From: 66-474 sp044464225
GTDB taxonomy: Bacteria > Pseudomonadota > Gammaproteobacteria > Xanthomonadales > Rhodanobacteraceae
Reading direction: 5' to 3'
Length of the DNA: 64,000 nucleotides
NCBI GenBank assembly: GCA_044464225.1
Contig: JBIQLN010000001.1
Span: forward strand, 62,001 to 126,000
Shown: positions 11,515 to 19,788 of the stretch, one piece after another
Numbering within the stretch: position 1 is the stretch's first letter
How the letters are laid out: each line of letters begins with the position of its first letter
Program-made: the position numbers and the translations under genes
Notes under the pieces: generated by a model
What the model was told of the DNA's origin: nothing
Database searches by the model: none
The model's input: only the letters and a program-made list of their open reading frames with translations

Positions 11515-12852
11515 CTAGTCTTGCGGGCCGGCTTCCGGCGTGCCGGCCTTGCGGCCACGCCCGCCACGCCGCCGCCGGCGGCGCTTGGGAGCCGCGGCCG
11601 GCTCGCCGCTGCGAACTGGCGCCTTCGGCGCCAGCGAAGCAGACAGCTCGTCTGCCGAAAGCGTCTGCGCCTGCGTCCACCACTCGCCGGCTTCGCGCAG
11701 TTCCTCCGACTCACCTGCGCGCAACAGCAGGAAGTCGTAGGCGGCCCGGAAGCGCGGATGCGCCATCAGGCGGAACACGCGCTTGCGGCTGCGTTCGGCA
11801 AAGCGGGGTTGCAGCGCCCAGATTTCCTCGATCGCGTAGGCGAAGCGACGCGGAATGGCGACGCGCCTGCCCTGCTCGGCCATCACGCGGTGCGCCGCGC
11901 GCAGCCACGCCAGGGGCTGGCTCGCACCCTCCTCGCGAAACCGGGTGGCGAGCGTATCGACCTCGCCCCACAGCAGTACCGCGAACAGGAAAGCAGGGGT
12001 GACCGGACGTCCCTCGGCAACGCGTGCATCGGTGCCGGCGAGGCCGCGCTCGATCAGTTCCAGCATGCCCCCGGACGCGTCGTGCTTCAGCGCACGTGCG
12101 GTGCCCGGGAACAAATGCCGCAGCAAATCGTAGCGAACCAGCATCCGGAAACTTCCGAGCCCGTATCCGGCCAGGAACATCTTCTGGCATTCGTCGAATA
12201 GCCGGGCGGGCGGCGCATCGCCGAGCAGGTGCCCGAGTTGATCGAACGGCGCCGCGGCTTCGTCGTCGATCGTGAAACCGAGCTTGGCCGCCAGGCGCGC
12301 CGCGCGCAGCATCCGGACCGGATCCTCGCGATAGCGCGTGGCGGGGTCGCCGATCAGCCGCAAATGCCTGCGTTCGAGGTCTTCGATGCCGCCGACGTAA
12401 TCGATCACGCTGAAATCGGCGATGTCGTAGTACAGGGCGTTGACGCGGAAGTCGCGGCGCAAGGCGTCCTCCTCGATGCTGCCCCACACGTTGTCGCGCA
12501 GGATGCGCCCGTCGACGACGTGACGGTCCTCGCTGGCATCGCCTTCGCCGGTGCCGCGGAAGGTGGCGACCTCCACGATTTCGGGTCCGAAAACCACGTG
12601 CGCCAACCGGAAGCGCCGCCCGATCAGGCGGCAGTTGCGAAACAGTTTCCTCACCTCTTCCGGGGTGGCGTCGGTGGCGACATCGAAGTCCTTGGGCTGC
12701 CGCCCCAACAACAAGTCGCGCACCGCACCCCCGACGAGGCAGGCGCGGAAACCGGCATCCTTCAATCCGTACAGGACGCGCAATGCGCCACGGCTGATCT
12801 GCTTGCGGGAAAGGTTGTGCTGCTCGCGCGTGATCACGCGCGGCGCGGGCAT
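11515..12852 (-). CDS. pcnB: Poly(A) polymerase I
   Basis: Adds poly(A) tails to RNA 3' ends and promotes decay. From the ATG at 12852 it is 445 residues. The nucleotidyltransferase core has LVGGAVRDLLLG followed by the catalytic DFD (PKDFDVATDA), and the head domain has the RNA-binding signature FRVNALYYD. The C-terminus ends in an arginine-rich tail (KRRRRRRGGRGRK) that probably binds RNA. An upstream in-frame ATG at 12912 would add 20 residues. The PAP-versus-CCA choice rests on length, the basic tail and the folK neighbour. Confidence 0.93.
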   Translation of the reverse strand: MPAPRVITREQHNLSRKQISRGALRVLYGLKDAGFRACLVGGAVRDLLLGRQPKDFDVATDATPEEVRKLFRNCRLIGRRFRLAHVVFGPEIVEVATFRGTGEGDASEDRHVVDGRILRDNVWGSIEEDALRRDFRVNALYYDIADFSVIDYVGGIEDLERRHLRLIGDPATRYREDPVRMLRAARLAAKLGFTIDDEAAAPFDQLGHLLGDAPPARLFDECQKMFLAGYGLGSFRMLVRYDLLRHLFPGTARALKHDASGGMLELIERGLAGTDARVAEGRPVTPAFLFAVLLWGEVDTLATRFREEGASQPLAWLRAAHRVMAEQGRRVAIPRRFAYAIEEIWALQPRFAERSRKRVFRLMAHPRFRAAYDFLLLRAGESEELREAGEWWTQAQTLSADELSASLAPKAPVRSGEPAAAPKRRRRRRGGRGRKAGTPEAGPQD

Positions 12853-12937
12853 CGGCTGATCGGCAGCGGTCGAATCGGAACTCAAGTGGCAGACATCCCT
12901 GCGGGGGAACACCGCGATTTCGCGGCACGAAGTCCGT

Positions 12938-12960
12938 TATACTAGCGCGCTGCGTGGCCG
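12938..12960 (+). promoter_or_regulatory. Promoter of tRNA-Glu with GC-rich discriminator
   Basis: A TATACT -10 box at 12938-12943 is followed at once by AGCGCGC. GC-rich discriminators of this kind are typical of stable-RNA promoters under stringent (ppGpp/DksA) control. The -35 region is poorly conserved. Transcription would begin about 12950, just before the tRNA. Confidence 0.6.
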
Positions 12961-12963
12961 CAC

Positions 12964-13039
12964 GCTCCCTTCGTCTAGTGGCCCAGGACATCGCCCTCTC
13001 ACGGCGGTAACGCGGGTTCGAGTCCCGCAGGGAGCGCCA
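12964..13039 (+). tRNA. tRNA-Glu (CTC anticodon)
   Basis: A 76-base cloverleaf. The acceptor arms GCTCCCT and AGGGAGC pair over 7 bp, with discriminator G and an encoded CCA. The D-loop region is GTCTAGTGGCCCAGGAC. The anticodon loop CTCTCAC reads CTC for GAG codons, and the T arm is GCGGGTTCGAGTCCCGC. The body closely matches bacterial tRNA-Glu genes, whose more common isoacceptor carries TTC. Confidence 0.96.
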
Positions 13040-13235
13040 ATGGCCAGTCTCGACGAATTCCCGCTCGTCCCAGCAGCCACGGGAATCCGCAACACCACGT
13101 CGACGGACGGGTGCATCAGCAAGCCGGCGCTGTTCGGAACCAACTGGCTGGCACCGCGGCGGTGCATGGCGGCAGCACGACATTCAACCCGCCATTGTCA
13201 GCCCACCGCGTCGTGGATGGAACGCCGGTCGTCGC

Positions 13236-14195
13236 TCACGCTTCGTTGGTCCGGCCTTGCGTGTCGGCAAGCCTGGCCGCATAGAGCGCAGCGCCGATGT
13301 GCGGCTCGTGCATGGGCTTCACGAAATTGAATGGGCGGCGCGTTGCGTGCAGCGCTTCCCGAAAAGGCTTCAACAACAGATCCCCCGTGTTGAAGGCGCC
13401 TCCCGAACCGGAAACGAGTGCCACCTCTTCCGGTTCGAACCGCAAGGCGGTACGGATGGCCAGCGCAATGCGTGCCAGTTCTTCACCCGCCCGCGCGAAG
13501 ATCCCGACGGCTTCGGCGTCGCCGGCTTGCGCAGCGCGTGCGACCACCTGCGAAAGCTGTGCCAGTTCGCCGCGGGACGAGGCGCCTTCGCCGTAGACGT
13601 GGGTGCAGATGTCGAGGTCCGACTGCAGCCGCAATGCTTCGTTGAACATCGCGTACAGCGGGCCCTTCGGCAAGCGGCCATCGCTCATGCGCGAGTACTT
13701 GTTGAGACCCTGGATCGCGATCCAGTAGGCCGAGCCTTCGTCCGAGAACGCTTCGCCCCAACCACCCGCCCGTGCGCCACGCCCTTTCCGCCGGCCATAG
13801 CCGATGGAGCCCGTGCCGGCCACGATGTTGATGCCGTCCGCGCACCCCAGCGAACCGGCCCATCCGCACACCATGTCGTTGTCGCAGGTATACCGGTCGT
13901 GGCCGAGGATCGATCCCGGCAGGGCGCGCAGGCATGAAGCCATGCTGCTGTCTTCGCCGTACGCCGGCATTCCGAAGAAGGAGTGGCTTATATCCGCCGC
14001 CGAAATCGAGGCGGCGTCCAGGATCTCGCCGATCCCGCGGGCAAGCACCACGCGTACACCGTCCAACCCGACCTGCGGATGGTAGGTCGTACCCAGTTGC
14101 GCTTCCGCCAGCAGGCTGCCGCGCTGGTCGATGAGCGCAAAGCGGGTCTTCGTCCCGCCTCCGTCGACACCGAGGAAATATCCCGGGCCTGTCAT
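13236..14195 (-). CDS. agaK: BadF/BadG-type amino-sugar kinase (GlcNAc/GalNAc kinase-like)
   Basis: A 319-residue kinase of the ASKHA (actin/hexokinase) fold. The phosphate-1 motif is GVDGGGTKTR at the N-terminus, phosphate-2 is NIVAGTGSIGYG near residue 125, and a later SGSGGAF segment probably contacts adenosine. This family includes N-acetylglucosamine kinases and the AgaK-type N-acetylgalactosamine kinases. The AgaS- and AgaZ-like neighbours favour a galactosamine-type substrate. It is the last gene of a five-gene minus-strand operon, and its ATG overlaps the agaS stop by four bases (ATGA). Substrate is inferred from context only. Confidence 0.75.
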   Translation of the reverse strand: MTGPGYFLGVDGGGTKTRFALIDQRGSLLAEAQLGTTYHPQVGLDGVRVVLARGIGEILDAASISAADISHSFFGMPAYGEDSSMASCLRALPGSILGHDRYTCDNDMVCGWAGSLGCADGINIVAGTGSIGYGRRKGRGARAGGWGEAFSDEGSAYWIAIQGLNKYSRMSDGRLPKGPLYAMFNEALRLQSDLDICTHVYGEGASSRGELAQLSQVVARAAQAGDAEAVGIFARAGEELARIALAIRTALRFEPEEVALVSGSGGAFNTGDLLLKPFREALHATRRPFNFVKPMHEPHIGAALYAARLADTQGRTNEA

Positions 14196-15367
14196 GCTGC
14201 GACGTGAATGCGCACGCCCTGCACGACGCGATTCACCATCCCTTGCGGGTTCGGGTTGTCGGGCGCGATGCCTCGCGCGAGCGAGGCTTGCAGCGCAAAA
14301 ACCTGCGCGGCCGCGACGTAGGGCCAGACCAGGTCCACGTCATCGGCTCGTGCCATGCCGGGAATGAAAATCGTGTCGTCGGTCGCGCCGCCGCGTGGCC
14401 GCGTGGTCACCTCGATCACACGCGCCGCCACATTGTCGTGGCGCAGTTCGTCGATCAGGTCGTGGTCGTAGTTGCGCGTGAGAGGATCGTTGGACACGAA
14501 TACCACCACGAGCGTGTTGTCGTTGACGAAAGTCTTGGGCCCGTGCCGGAAGCCGAGGGGTGATTCGAAGCAGGTAGCCACGGCACCGTTGCACAGCTCT
14601 CCCAACTTCAGCGCCGCCTCGCGCGCCAATCCCTGCAACAGCCCGCTGCCCAGGTAGACAACGCGCTCGTGGCGTTGCGAGGCGAGCGTATGCAGCATCG
14701 GCGACGTGCCATGGATCACCGTTCTGGTTGCGTCGACCACGGACTGGATGCGTGCGTCCAGCGCGTGCGCCGGGGACAGTGCTGCAAGCGTTGCATAGAG
14801 CATGCAGCTGAAGCTGGAAGTCATCGCGAATCCGGCGTCGTGGGTTTCCTCGGGCAGTTGCAGGGTCAGCGACCTCTTCACCTGGATGCGGCCGAGGGCC
14901 CCGTCGGCATTGCAGGTCACGATCAGGTGCCGGACGTCGGGAATGCGTGCCTCGGCAGACTTCGCCGCGGCAAGGCTTTCGGGGCTGTTTCCGGAACGCC
15001 CGAAGGAGACCAGCAGCAGCGGATCCCGCGTGTCGAGGTACTGGTCCGGCGCGCTGACGATGTCCGTCGTCGGGATGGCATCCACGCGTGCGGCCAGTTG
15101 CCTGTCGAAGACCGGCGCCAGGCACTGGCCGATGTAGGCGGAAGTGCCCGCGCCAGCGAGGACCACGCGTGCCGCCGGATTGTCGATCAGGGGTGCGACG
15201 AAACTCCGCAGCCGATCATGCATGTCGGCCACGAGATCGTGGGTACGCTGGAGCATCCTCGGTTGCTGCTCGATTTCGCGGGCGGTGCACAGCGCCCCGC
15301 GGGCGGAAAGCTGCGCCACCGGGATCCCCAGGTGTTCAATTTGATGTGCAGGCATCGTGGTAGTCAT
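14192..15367 (-). CDS. agaS: SIS-domain galactosamine-6-phosphate deaminase/isomerase, AgaS-like
   Basis: A 391-residue protein with two sugar-isomerase (SIS) domains: AGAGTSAYIG and SFGRSGNSPES in the first, and YLGSGLLQGLAREAALKLGE in the second. The ESPLGFRHGPKTFV block is characteristic of AgaS-type proteins, which convert galactosamine-6-phosphate to tagatose-6-phosphate with ammonia release. The start overlaps the end of the agaZ-like gene by 32 bases, and the stop overlaps the kinase ATG, so the genes are translationally coupled. GlmS-like function is unlikely because there is no glutaminase domain. Confidence 0.85.
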   Translation of the reverse strand: MTTTMPAHQIEHLGIPVAQLSARGALCTAREIEQQPRMLQRTHDLVADMHDRLRSFVAPLIDNPAARVVLAGAGTSAYIGQCLAPVFDRQLAARVDAIPTTDIVSAPDQYLDTRDPLLLVSFGRSGNSPESLAAAKSAEARIPDVRHLIVTCNADGALGRIQVKRSLTLQLPEETHDAGFAMTSSFSCMLYATLAALSPAHALDARIQSVVDATRTVIHGTSPMLHTLASQRHERVVYLGSGLLQGLAREAALKLGELCNGAVATCFESPLGFRHGPKTFVNDNTLVVVFVSNDPLTRNYDHDLIDELRHDNVAARVIEVTTRPRGGATDDTIFIPGMARADDVDLVWPYVAAAQVFALQASLARGIAPDNPNPQGMVNRVVQGVRIHVAA

Positions 15368-16613
15368 CCAGGACGGTCATTACGTGTGCCACGACCCACG
15401 CCTTCGGATCGCGTGCGGCGCCGGAACGCAGCAGGGGCAGCGCATCCGGCAGGTATTGGCTGAGCAGTGGCATGGGCGGTGGCTGTTCGCCGAGGTTGGC
15501 AAACAGCCGCTCGCGCGCAGACTGGATCACCGGGTCCGGCCAGTAGTAGCGGATGCGGTCGCTCAGGCTGTACTGCATGTCGATCTGCAGCGCCTGGCCC
15601 TCGGCGCGGTAATAGCGACGCCACTGCGCGGGCTTCTCGTGCATCCGTTCCAGTGTCACGGCGCGCAACCCCGCGCGGCGATGCTCCGGAATCCATTCGC
15701 GCTCGATGGCATCCAGCGCCCACAACGCCTCGCGCAACGCGAAAGTGAGTCCCGGGCCGACCTTGAGGATCGCAAAATGGTCGCGTATCAGCGCCCGCAG
15801 CGACGCGCGGGTCTGGTAATCGGTGGAGTGGGCCTCGAACACGAGGCCCGGCACGCTTTCGATCGCCTCGCTCAGCTCGCAGGCTTTTTCCGGCCGGTAG
15901 TCGATCACCTCGTGATGGTCGAACTCGACGCCCGGCTGCACCACCGAGGCGATCACGCGCTCCCAGGCGGACGCGAGGCCCGCCTCCTCGAATGCGTGGC
16001 GGTGTGCCGCGATGGTCGCCAGCGCCGCTTCCGGCGTGGTGACGGCAAGCCCTTCGATGGCTTCGGTGGCGCCACCGGGCATCGGCACTTCGGTACCGAT
16101 CACGTAGACCGGAGGGACGCCGCCGGTGCGCTTGCATGCCGCTTCGGCGGCCAGGCACAGGCGCACGGCGCGACGCACGATCTCGGCCTCGGGCAACGGC
16201 ACCGGGTCATCGGCACACGCCATCGAGCAATCGAGGTGGATCTTGTGGAAGCCGGCGGCCACGTAGGCGTCGACCATGGCCTCGGCCTTGTCCATGGCCG
16301 CATCCGCGGCGAGGCCGGTCCACGGGTTGGGACCCAGGTGATCGCCGCCGAACACGATCCGCGATCTCGGCAAGCCGACCTGGTCGGCGATGGCGTGCAC
16401 AAATTCCACGAACCCGGCGGGACGCATGCCTGTATACCCGCCATCCTGGTTGACCTGGTTGCAGGTGGCCTCGAACAGGACCACCGGCGCGTCATGCGAC
16501 AGCGCGTGCCGCAGCGCCGCCTCGACGACCAGTGGATGCGCAGAACACACCGACGTGATGCCACAGGCATCGCCCTCCCGATGTCTCCTGATCAATGCCT
16601 GGATTTCATGCAT
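15336..16613 (-). CDS. agaZ: D-tagatose-bisphosphate aldolase accessory subunit, KbaZ/GatZ/AgaZ-like
   Basis: About 425 residues matching the COG4573 family of class II tagatose-1,6-bisphosphate aldolase non-catalytic subunits. Conserved blocks include ITSVCSAHPLV, EATCNQVNQDGGYTGM, GGDHLGPNPW and HLDCSMACADDP. In enterobacteria KbaZ or GatZ needs the catalytic partner KbaY/GatY, and none is encoded in this locus. I chose the ATG at 16611-16613, with GGGA eight bases before it. An in-frame TTG at 16631 would instead overlap the permease stop. The partner may be elsewhere in the genome, or this protein may work alone. Confidence 0.85.
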   Translation of the reverse strand: MHEIQALIRRHREGDACGITSVCSAHPLVVEAALRHALSHDAPVVLFEATCNQVNQDGGYTGMRPAGFVEFVHAIADQVGLPRSRIVFGGDHLGPNPWTGLAADAAMDKAEAMVDAYVAAGFHKIHLDCSMACADDPVPLPEAEIVRRAVRLCLAAEAACKRTGGVPPVYVIGTEVPMPGGATEAIEGLAVTTPEAALATIAAHRHAFEEAGLASAWERVIASVVQPGVEFDHHEVIDYRPEKACELSEAIESVPGLVFEAHSTDYQTRASLRALIRDHFAILKVGPGLTFALREALWALDAIEREWIPEHRRAGLRAVTLERMHEKPAQWRRYYRAEGQALQIDMQYSLSDRIRYYWPDPVIQSARERLFANLGEQPPPMPLLSQYLPDALPLLRSGAARDPKAWVVAHVMTVLDDYHDACTSN

Positions 16614-16627
16614 CTCCCGATTCCCAT

Positions 16628-17548
16628 TCAAGCCGCCGGTGTGGATGCGGCGACGTCACGCTCCGGTTGCAACACCAGCAACAGCGATGCCGCAAGCGCC
16701 AGCAGGAGGCCGAGCATCTTCAGCGGTCCCGGGACGACACCAGCAAGCAACATGGCCAACGCCGCAGTGATCAACGGTGCACCGGCGTTGGTCAACGGTG
16801 CGACCACGATGGCCTTGCCGTACCGGAAGGCCAGCACCAGCGTCAATGCGCCGATCGCGTTCAGGATCTGGATGGCCGCGGCCATCCAGGGACCATCCAG
16901 CCCGAGATTGACCGGCTGACCAAGATCGGTCATGGCCCACGCCACCGGCACCAGCAGCAGGGCGCCGACGGTCATGTAGAAAAAGATGCTGTCGGCACCG
17001 ACGTGCTCGTTGGCCAGCTTCATGAGGTATGCCTGCACGCCCCAGGCGAACATGATCAGGAGCGATTGCACGAACCAGCCGAGGCCGGCACCGCCGGCAC
17101 TTCCCTCCGAAAGGTTCAACAGTGGCAACGACACCAACGCAAGCGCGATGCCAAGCGCCCCGGCACGGCCGGTGCGTTCGCGCATCAGCACGAACGACAG
17201 GGCGATCGTCACCACCGGAGACAGCGAGATGATCGGAAAGATGAAGTACGCCGGCCCAACCGTGAGGGTATGGAACAGCAGCATCTGCCCGCCGGCACCC
17301 AGCAGGCCGATCAGCAAGCCGTAAACCACTGCGCGCGGCGTGCGGTCGAGCTTCCAGCCGCCGAGCCAGAGTATGAAGGCCGCCGGGGGAATCATCGTCA
17401 GTGCCCAGACGCCGTATACCAGCGTGTCGGGGAACCCGTGCTCGGCCGACAGCCCGGAAAGCGCTCCCCAGACACCCCACAACACGACGGTCGTGAGCGA
17501 GCAGCCCACCCATGTCCGTCGGGCGGAGGAGCCGGAACTGCCGCTCAT
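16628..17548 (-). CDS. EamA/DMT-superfamily permease
   Basis: A 306-residue integral membrane protein with about ten hydrophobic helices in two homologous halves, as in EamA transporters (for example IISLSPVVTIALSFVLMRERTG in the first half). It begins inside the stop of the GH36-like gene (ATGA overlap). The position in a sugar operon with no MFS, PTS or ABC transporter makes it the best candidate for carrying the released sugar across the inner membrane. That is unusual for this superfamily and rests on context alone. Export of a by-product is an alternative. Confidence 0.8.
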   Translation of the reverse strand: MSGSSGSSARRTWVGCSLTTVVLWGVWGALSGLSAEHGFPDTLVYGVWALTMIPPAAFILWLGGWKLDRTPRAVVYGLLIGLLGAGGQMLLFHTLTVGPAYFIFPIISLSPVVTIALSFVLMRERTGRAGALGIALALVSLPLLNLSEGSAGGAGLGWFVQSLLIMFAWGVQAYLMKLANEHVGADSIFFYMTVGALLLVPVAWAMTDLGQPVNLGLDGPWMAAAIQILNAIGALTLVLAFRYGKAIVVAPLTNAGAPLITAALAMLLAGVVPGPLKMLGLLLALAASLLLVLQPERDVAASTPAA

Positions 17549-19677
17549 GCGGCTTTCCCGGCAGGGGTTGCCTTGAGCAACAGGAAGTGTTCGAAGCGCG
17601 CGTGCAGGGTATTGGCACCTGCGTCGACCACGCCAAGCTCGACGTCATTGAACAGGTCGCGGACGCGATAACGGCCAGCGGCCAGTCCCCGCAATTCCAG
17701 AAGGCCATTCCAGCGGTCGGCGTAGAACGCGTAATAGAGCGCACCGTCCTTGGCGATGGCATGGGCCTCGGGACGGTCGAACCCGATGTCGTACAGCGCA
17801 CCCAGGTATTCACCGTGCGGCAACATGTGCTGCCGGTACAACTCGCTCCACTTGCGCCAGAGGGCCTCTTTTTCCGGCGTCAGTACCAGGCCGCCGGGCG
17901 GGAGCGGTTCGGAAGGGTGGTCGGTGTCCTTCGGCCAGGTGAACTTGGTCGAGATCACCGCACCGATGCCGACGCTCGACGCAAAATCCCTGCCGCCGTC
18001 GCTCAGTTCGACATGGTCGCCGGCATAGCTGCTGCGATCGCCCATCAGCGCCTTCATGGACTTGCCCTTGCTGCGCACTTGCCATGAAGAGGTCGGGTCC
18101 GACCCCGGATATTGGTCGGTGGCCGGCAGGTTGTGGAACGCGAATGCAGTGCCGCAGGGACACAGTTCGATCACCGCATCGCGGTTCGCGGCGTGGGCGG
18201 CTTCGTGGATGGCCTTCCAGAAGTCGGCCAGCTTCTCGCAGGATTCTTCCGGGCGCGCATGGTGGTGCGCGGGGTTGTAGCAGGGCGCAACCGCGTTCAG
18301 GTACTGGCCATCGAACTTGATCCCCTCGAATCCCCAGTCGCCAACGATCTTTTTCACCAGCGCGACGTAATAGTCGACGGTGGGCCGATAGGCCGGGCAT
18401 TGGGTGAACGCGTTCCACCAACTGATCTTCTGGACGGATCCGTTCCTGTCGAGCAGCAACATGTCGGGATGATCGTGCAGGATGTCGCTGCCCGGGTCGG
18501 CCGCCAGAGGCGCGATCCAGAGTCGCGGCCGCAGGCCGGCGTCCTTGATGGCGCGCACGAAGGCATGCATGTCTTCCTCGCCGCGCGGAAACTTGCGCGG
18601 GTCGAGCCGCCAGTCACCCTCGTTGGTTTGCCAGCCATCGTCGATGACCGCCCAGCCAAAGCCGAGGTCGCGCACCTTGGGCAGGGTCGCCAGCACCTGT
18701 TCACGGGTGAAATCGCGCCCATAGCCCCAAGCGCACCACACCGGCGCGAACGCCGCCTCGGGCGCGATCGGCGCGATCAACCCCTGCTCCGCCATGAAGG
18801 CGCGATAGTGCTGCAATGGCGTGAAGTGATCGCCCTGGTGCACGCACAGATACGTACGTTCGGTGGCCAACGTTTCGCCCGGTGCAAGCGTGGTCGCATG
18901 CGTCGATTCGACCGCAATGGCCGCCCCCGTCCGGGTTTTGCGCACCGGCAGGTCGAGCAGGCGGGCCACGGGCTCCAGGTGACCGACGGCCACGCCGGCG
19001 TCACGACGCCAGAGATCGGCCACCGGCGTGCCGCCGCCGTAATCCGACGCGTCCATGCCGAGCGTGTTGCGCTGATCGAACCCTTTGTCTACAGGCCGCA
19101 CCCAGTCACGCCGATCTTCGTGCGTGGTCCCCGAAAAGCTCCAGAAGCCGCCGGGTGCATCGGGCAATTCGTGTGCGACGTTGCGCCAGCCATCCACCCG
19201 CAGGGTTTGCGTGCCCTGGTTGCGGTATTGCACCCGCATCACCGCCATGTCGGGGTGACGATCGAATGCCGTAATCTCGACCACCTTCTCGACCGCGCCG
19301 TCGGATCGGCCGGTGACGACATGGCGCGTTCCGCGCCCGTGTCGCGGATCGTCGATGGACTCGACGGTATGTCCGGCAAGGACGAAGTCGGCCAGTTCCC
19401 CGCCCTCGCACAACAGGACTTCGCTGGCGCAGTGGCTGGTCAAGGCACGACCATCCCTGAGCAACTGCGTGTGCAGCCGGCCGTTGAAATCGACAGCGAG
19501 GTTGCCGCTCGCGACCCGCACCTGGCCGCTTCCCGAGCCGGTCCGCGCCAAGGGGCCGCTGGACGAGCGAGGCGCGCCGCGGCGCACGGAAGACGTGCGG
19601 GCCCAGGCCGGCAACGCTGCCCACGCAGTCATGCCCGCGACGAGTTTGAGGAGACTGCGGCGTCCCAAATGTGGCAT
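17545..19677 (-). CDS. Tat-exported GH36-like alpha-galactosidase / alpha-N-acetylgalactosaminidase
   Basis: A 710-residue glycoside hydrolase of clan GH-D. The N-terminus has the twin-arginine motif GRRSLLK and a hydrophobic stretch, predicting folded export to the periplasm. A beta-sandwich region (about residues 50-300) precedes a TIM barrel with VIDDGWQTNEGDW near 344 and the nucleophile segment GIKFDGQYLNA near 453. The acid/base is probably in YPGSDPTSS. A small C-terminal beta domain follows. GH36-type enzymes release alpha-linked galactose or GalNAc, and the operon favours an amino-sugar product. It is the first gene of the operon, next to a TTTCGTT operator region. Confidence 0.85.
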   Translation of the reverse strand: MPHLGRRSLLKLVAGMTAWAALPAWARTSSVRRGAPRSSSGPLARTGSGSGQVRVASGNLAVDFNGRLHTQLLRDGRALTSHCASEVLLCEGGELADFVLAGHTVESIDDPRHGRGTRHVVTGRSDGAVEKVVEITAFDRHPDMAVMRVQYRNQGTQTLRVDGWRNVAHELPDAPGGFWSFSGTTHEDRRDWVRPVDKGFDQRNTLGMDASDYGGGTPVADLWRRDAGVAVGHLEPVARLLDLPVRKTRTGAAIAVESTHATTLAPGETLATERTYLCVHQGDHFTPLQHYRAFMAEQGLIAPIAPEAAFAPVWCAWGYGRDFTREQVLATLPKVRDLGFGWAVIDDGWQTNEGDWRLDPRKFPRGEEDMHAFVRAIKDAGLRPRLWIAPLAADPGSDILHDHPDMLLLDRNGSVQKISWWNAFTQCPAYRPTVDYYVALVKKIVGDWGFEGIKFDGQYLNAVAPCYNPAHHHARPEESCEKLADFWKAIHEAAHAANRDAVIELCPCGTAFAFHNLPATDQYPGSDPTSSWQVRSKGKSMKALMGDRSSYAGDHVELSDGGRDFASSVGIGAVISTKFTWPKDTDHPSEPLPPGGLVLTPEKEALWRKWSELYRQHMLPHGEYLGALYDIGFDRPEAHAIAKDGALYYAFYADRWNGLLELRGLAAGRYRVRDLFNDVELGVVDAGANTLHARFEHFLLLKATPAGKAA

Positions 19678-19727
19678 CCAGGCGCTCCCGTGTGTCAGAC
19701 GTCCTCATTCTGCGCCATACGTTCGGT

Positions 19728-19772
19728 TTGTGCAATCGATATGTTTCGTTTAGTGTATGCATAGTTTCGTTA
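19728..19772 (+). promoter_or_regulatory. Control region with two TTTCGTT operators and a promoter
   Basis: ATGTTTCGTTTAG (19741-19753) and ATAGTTTCGTTA (19761-19772) repeat the TTTCGTT core 21 bases apart, two helical turns, on the same face. A TTGTGC -35 (19728-19733) and TAGTGT -10 (19751-19756), 17 apart, would put the first core in the spacer, so a repressor would block polymerase. The core matches the TTTCGTT-type repeats bound by AgaR-family DeoR regulators. It serves the divergent GH36 operon and amidohydrolase gene. Confidence 0.6.
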
Positions 19773-19788
19773 CGCGAGGCCAAGCGAC

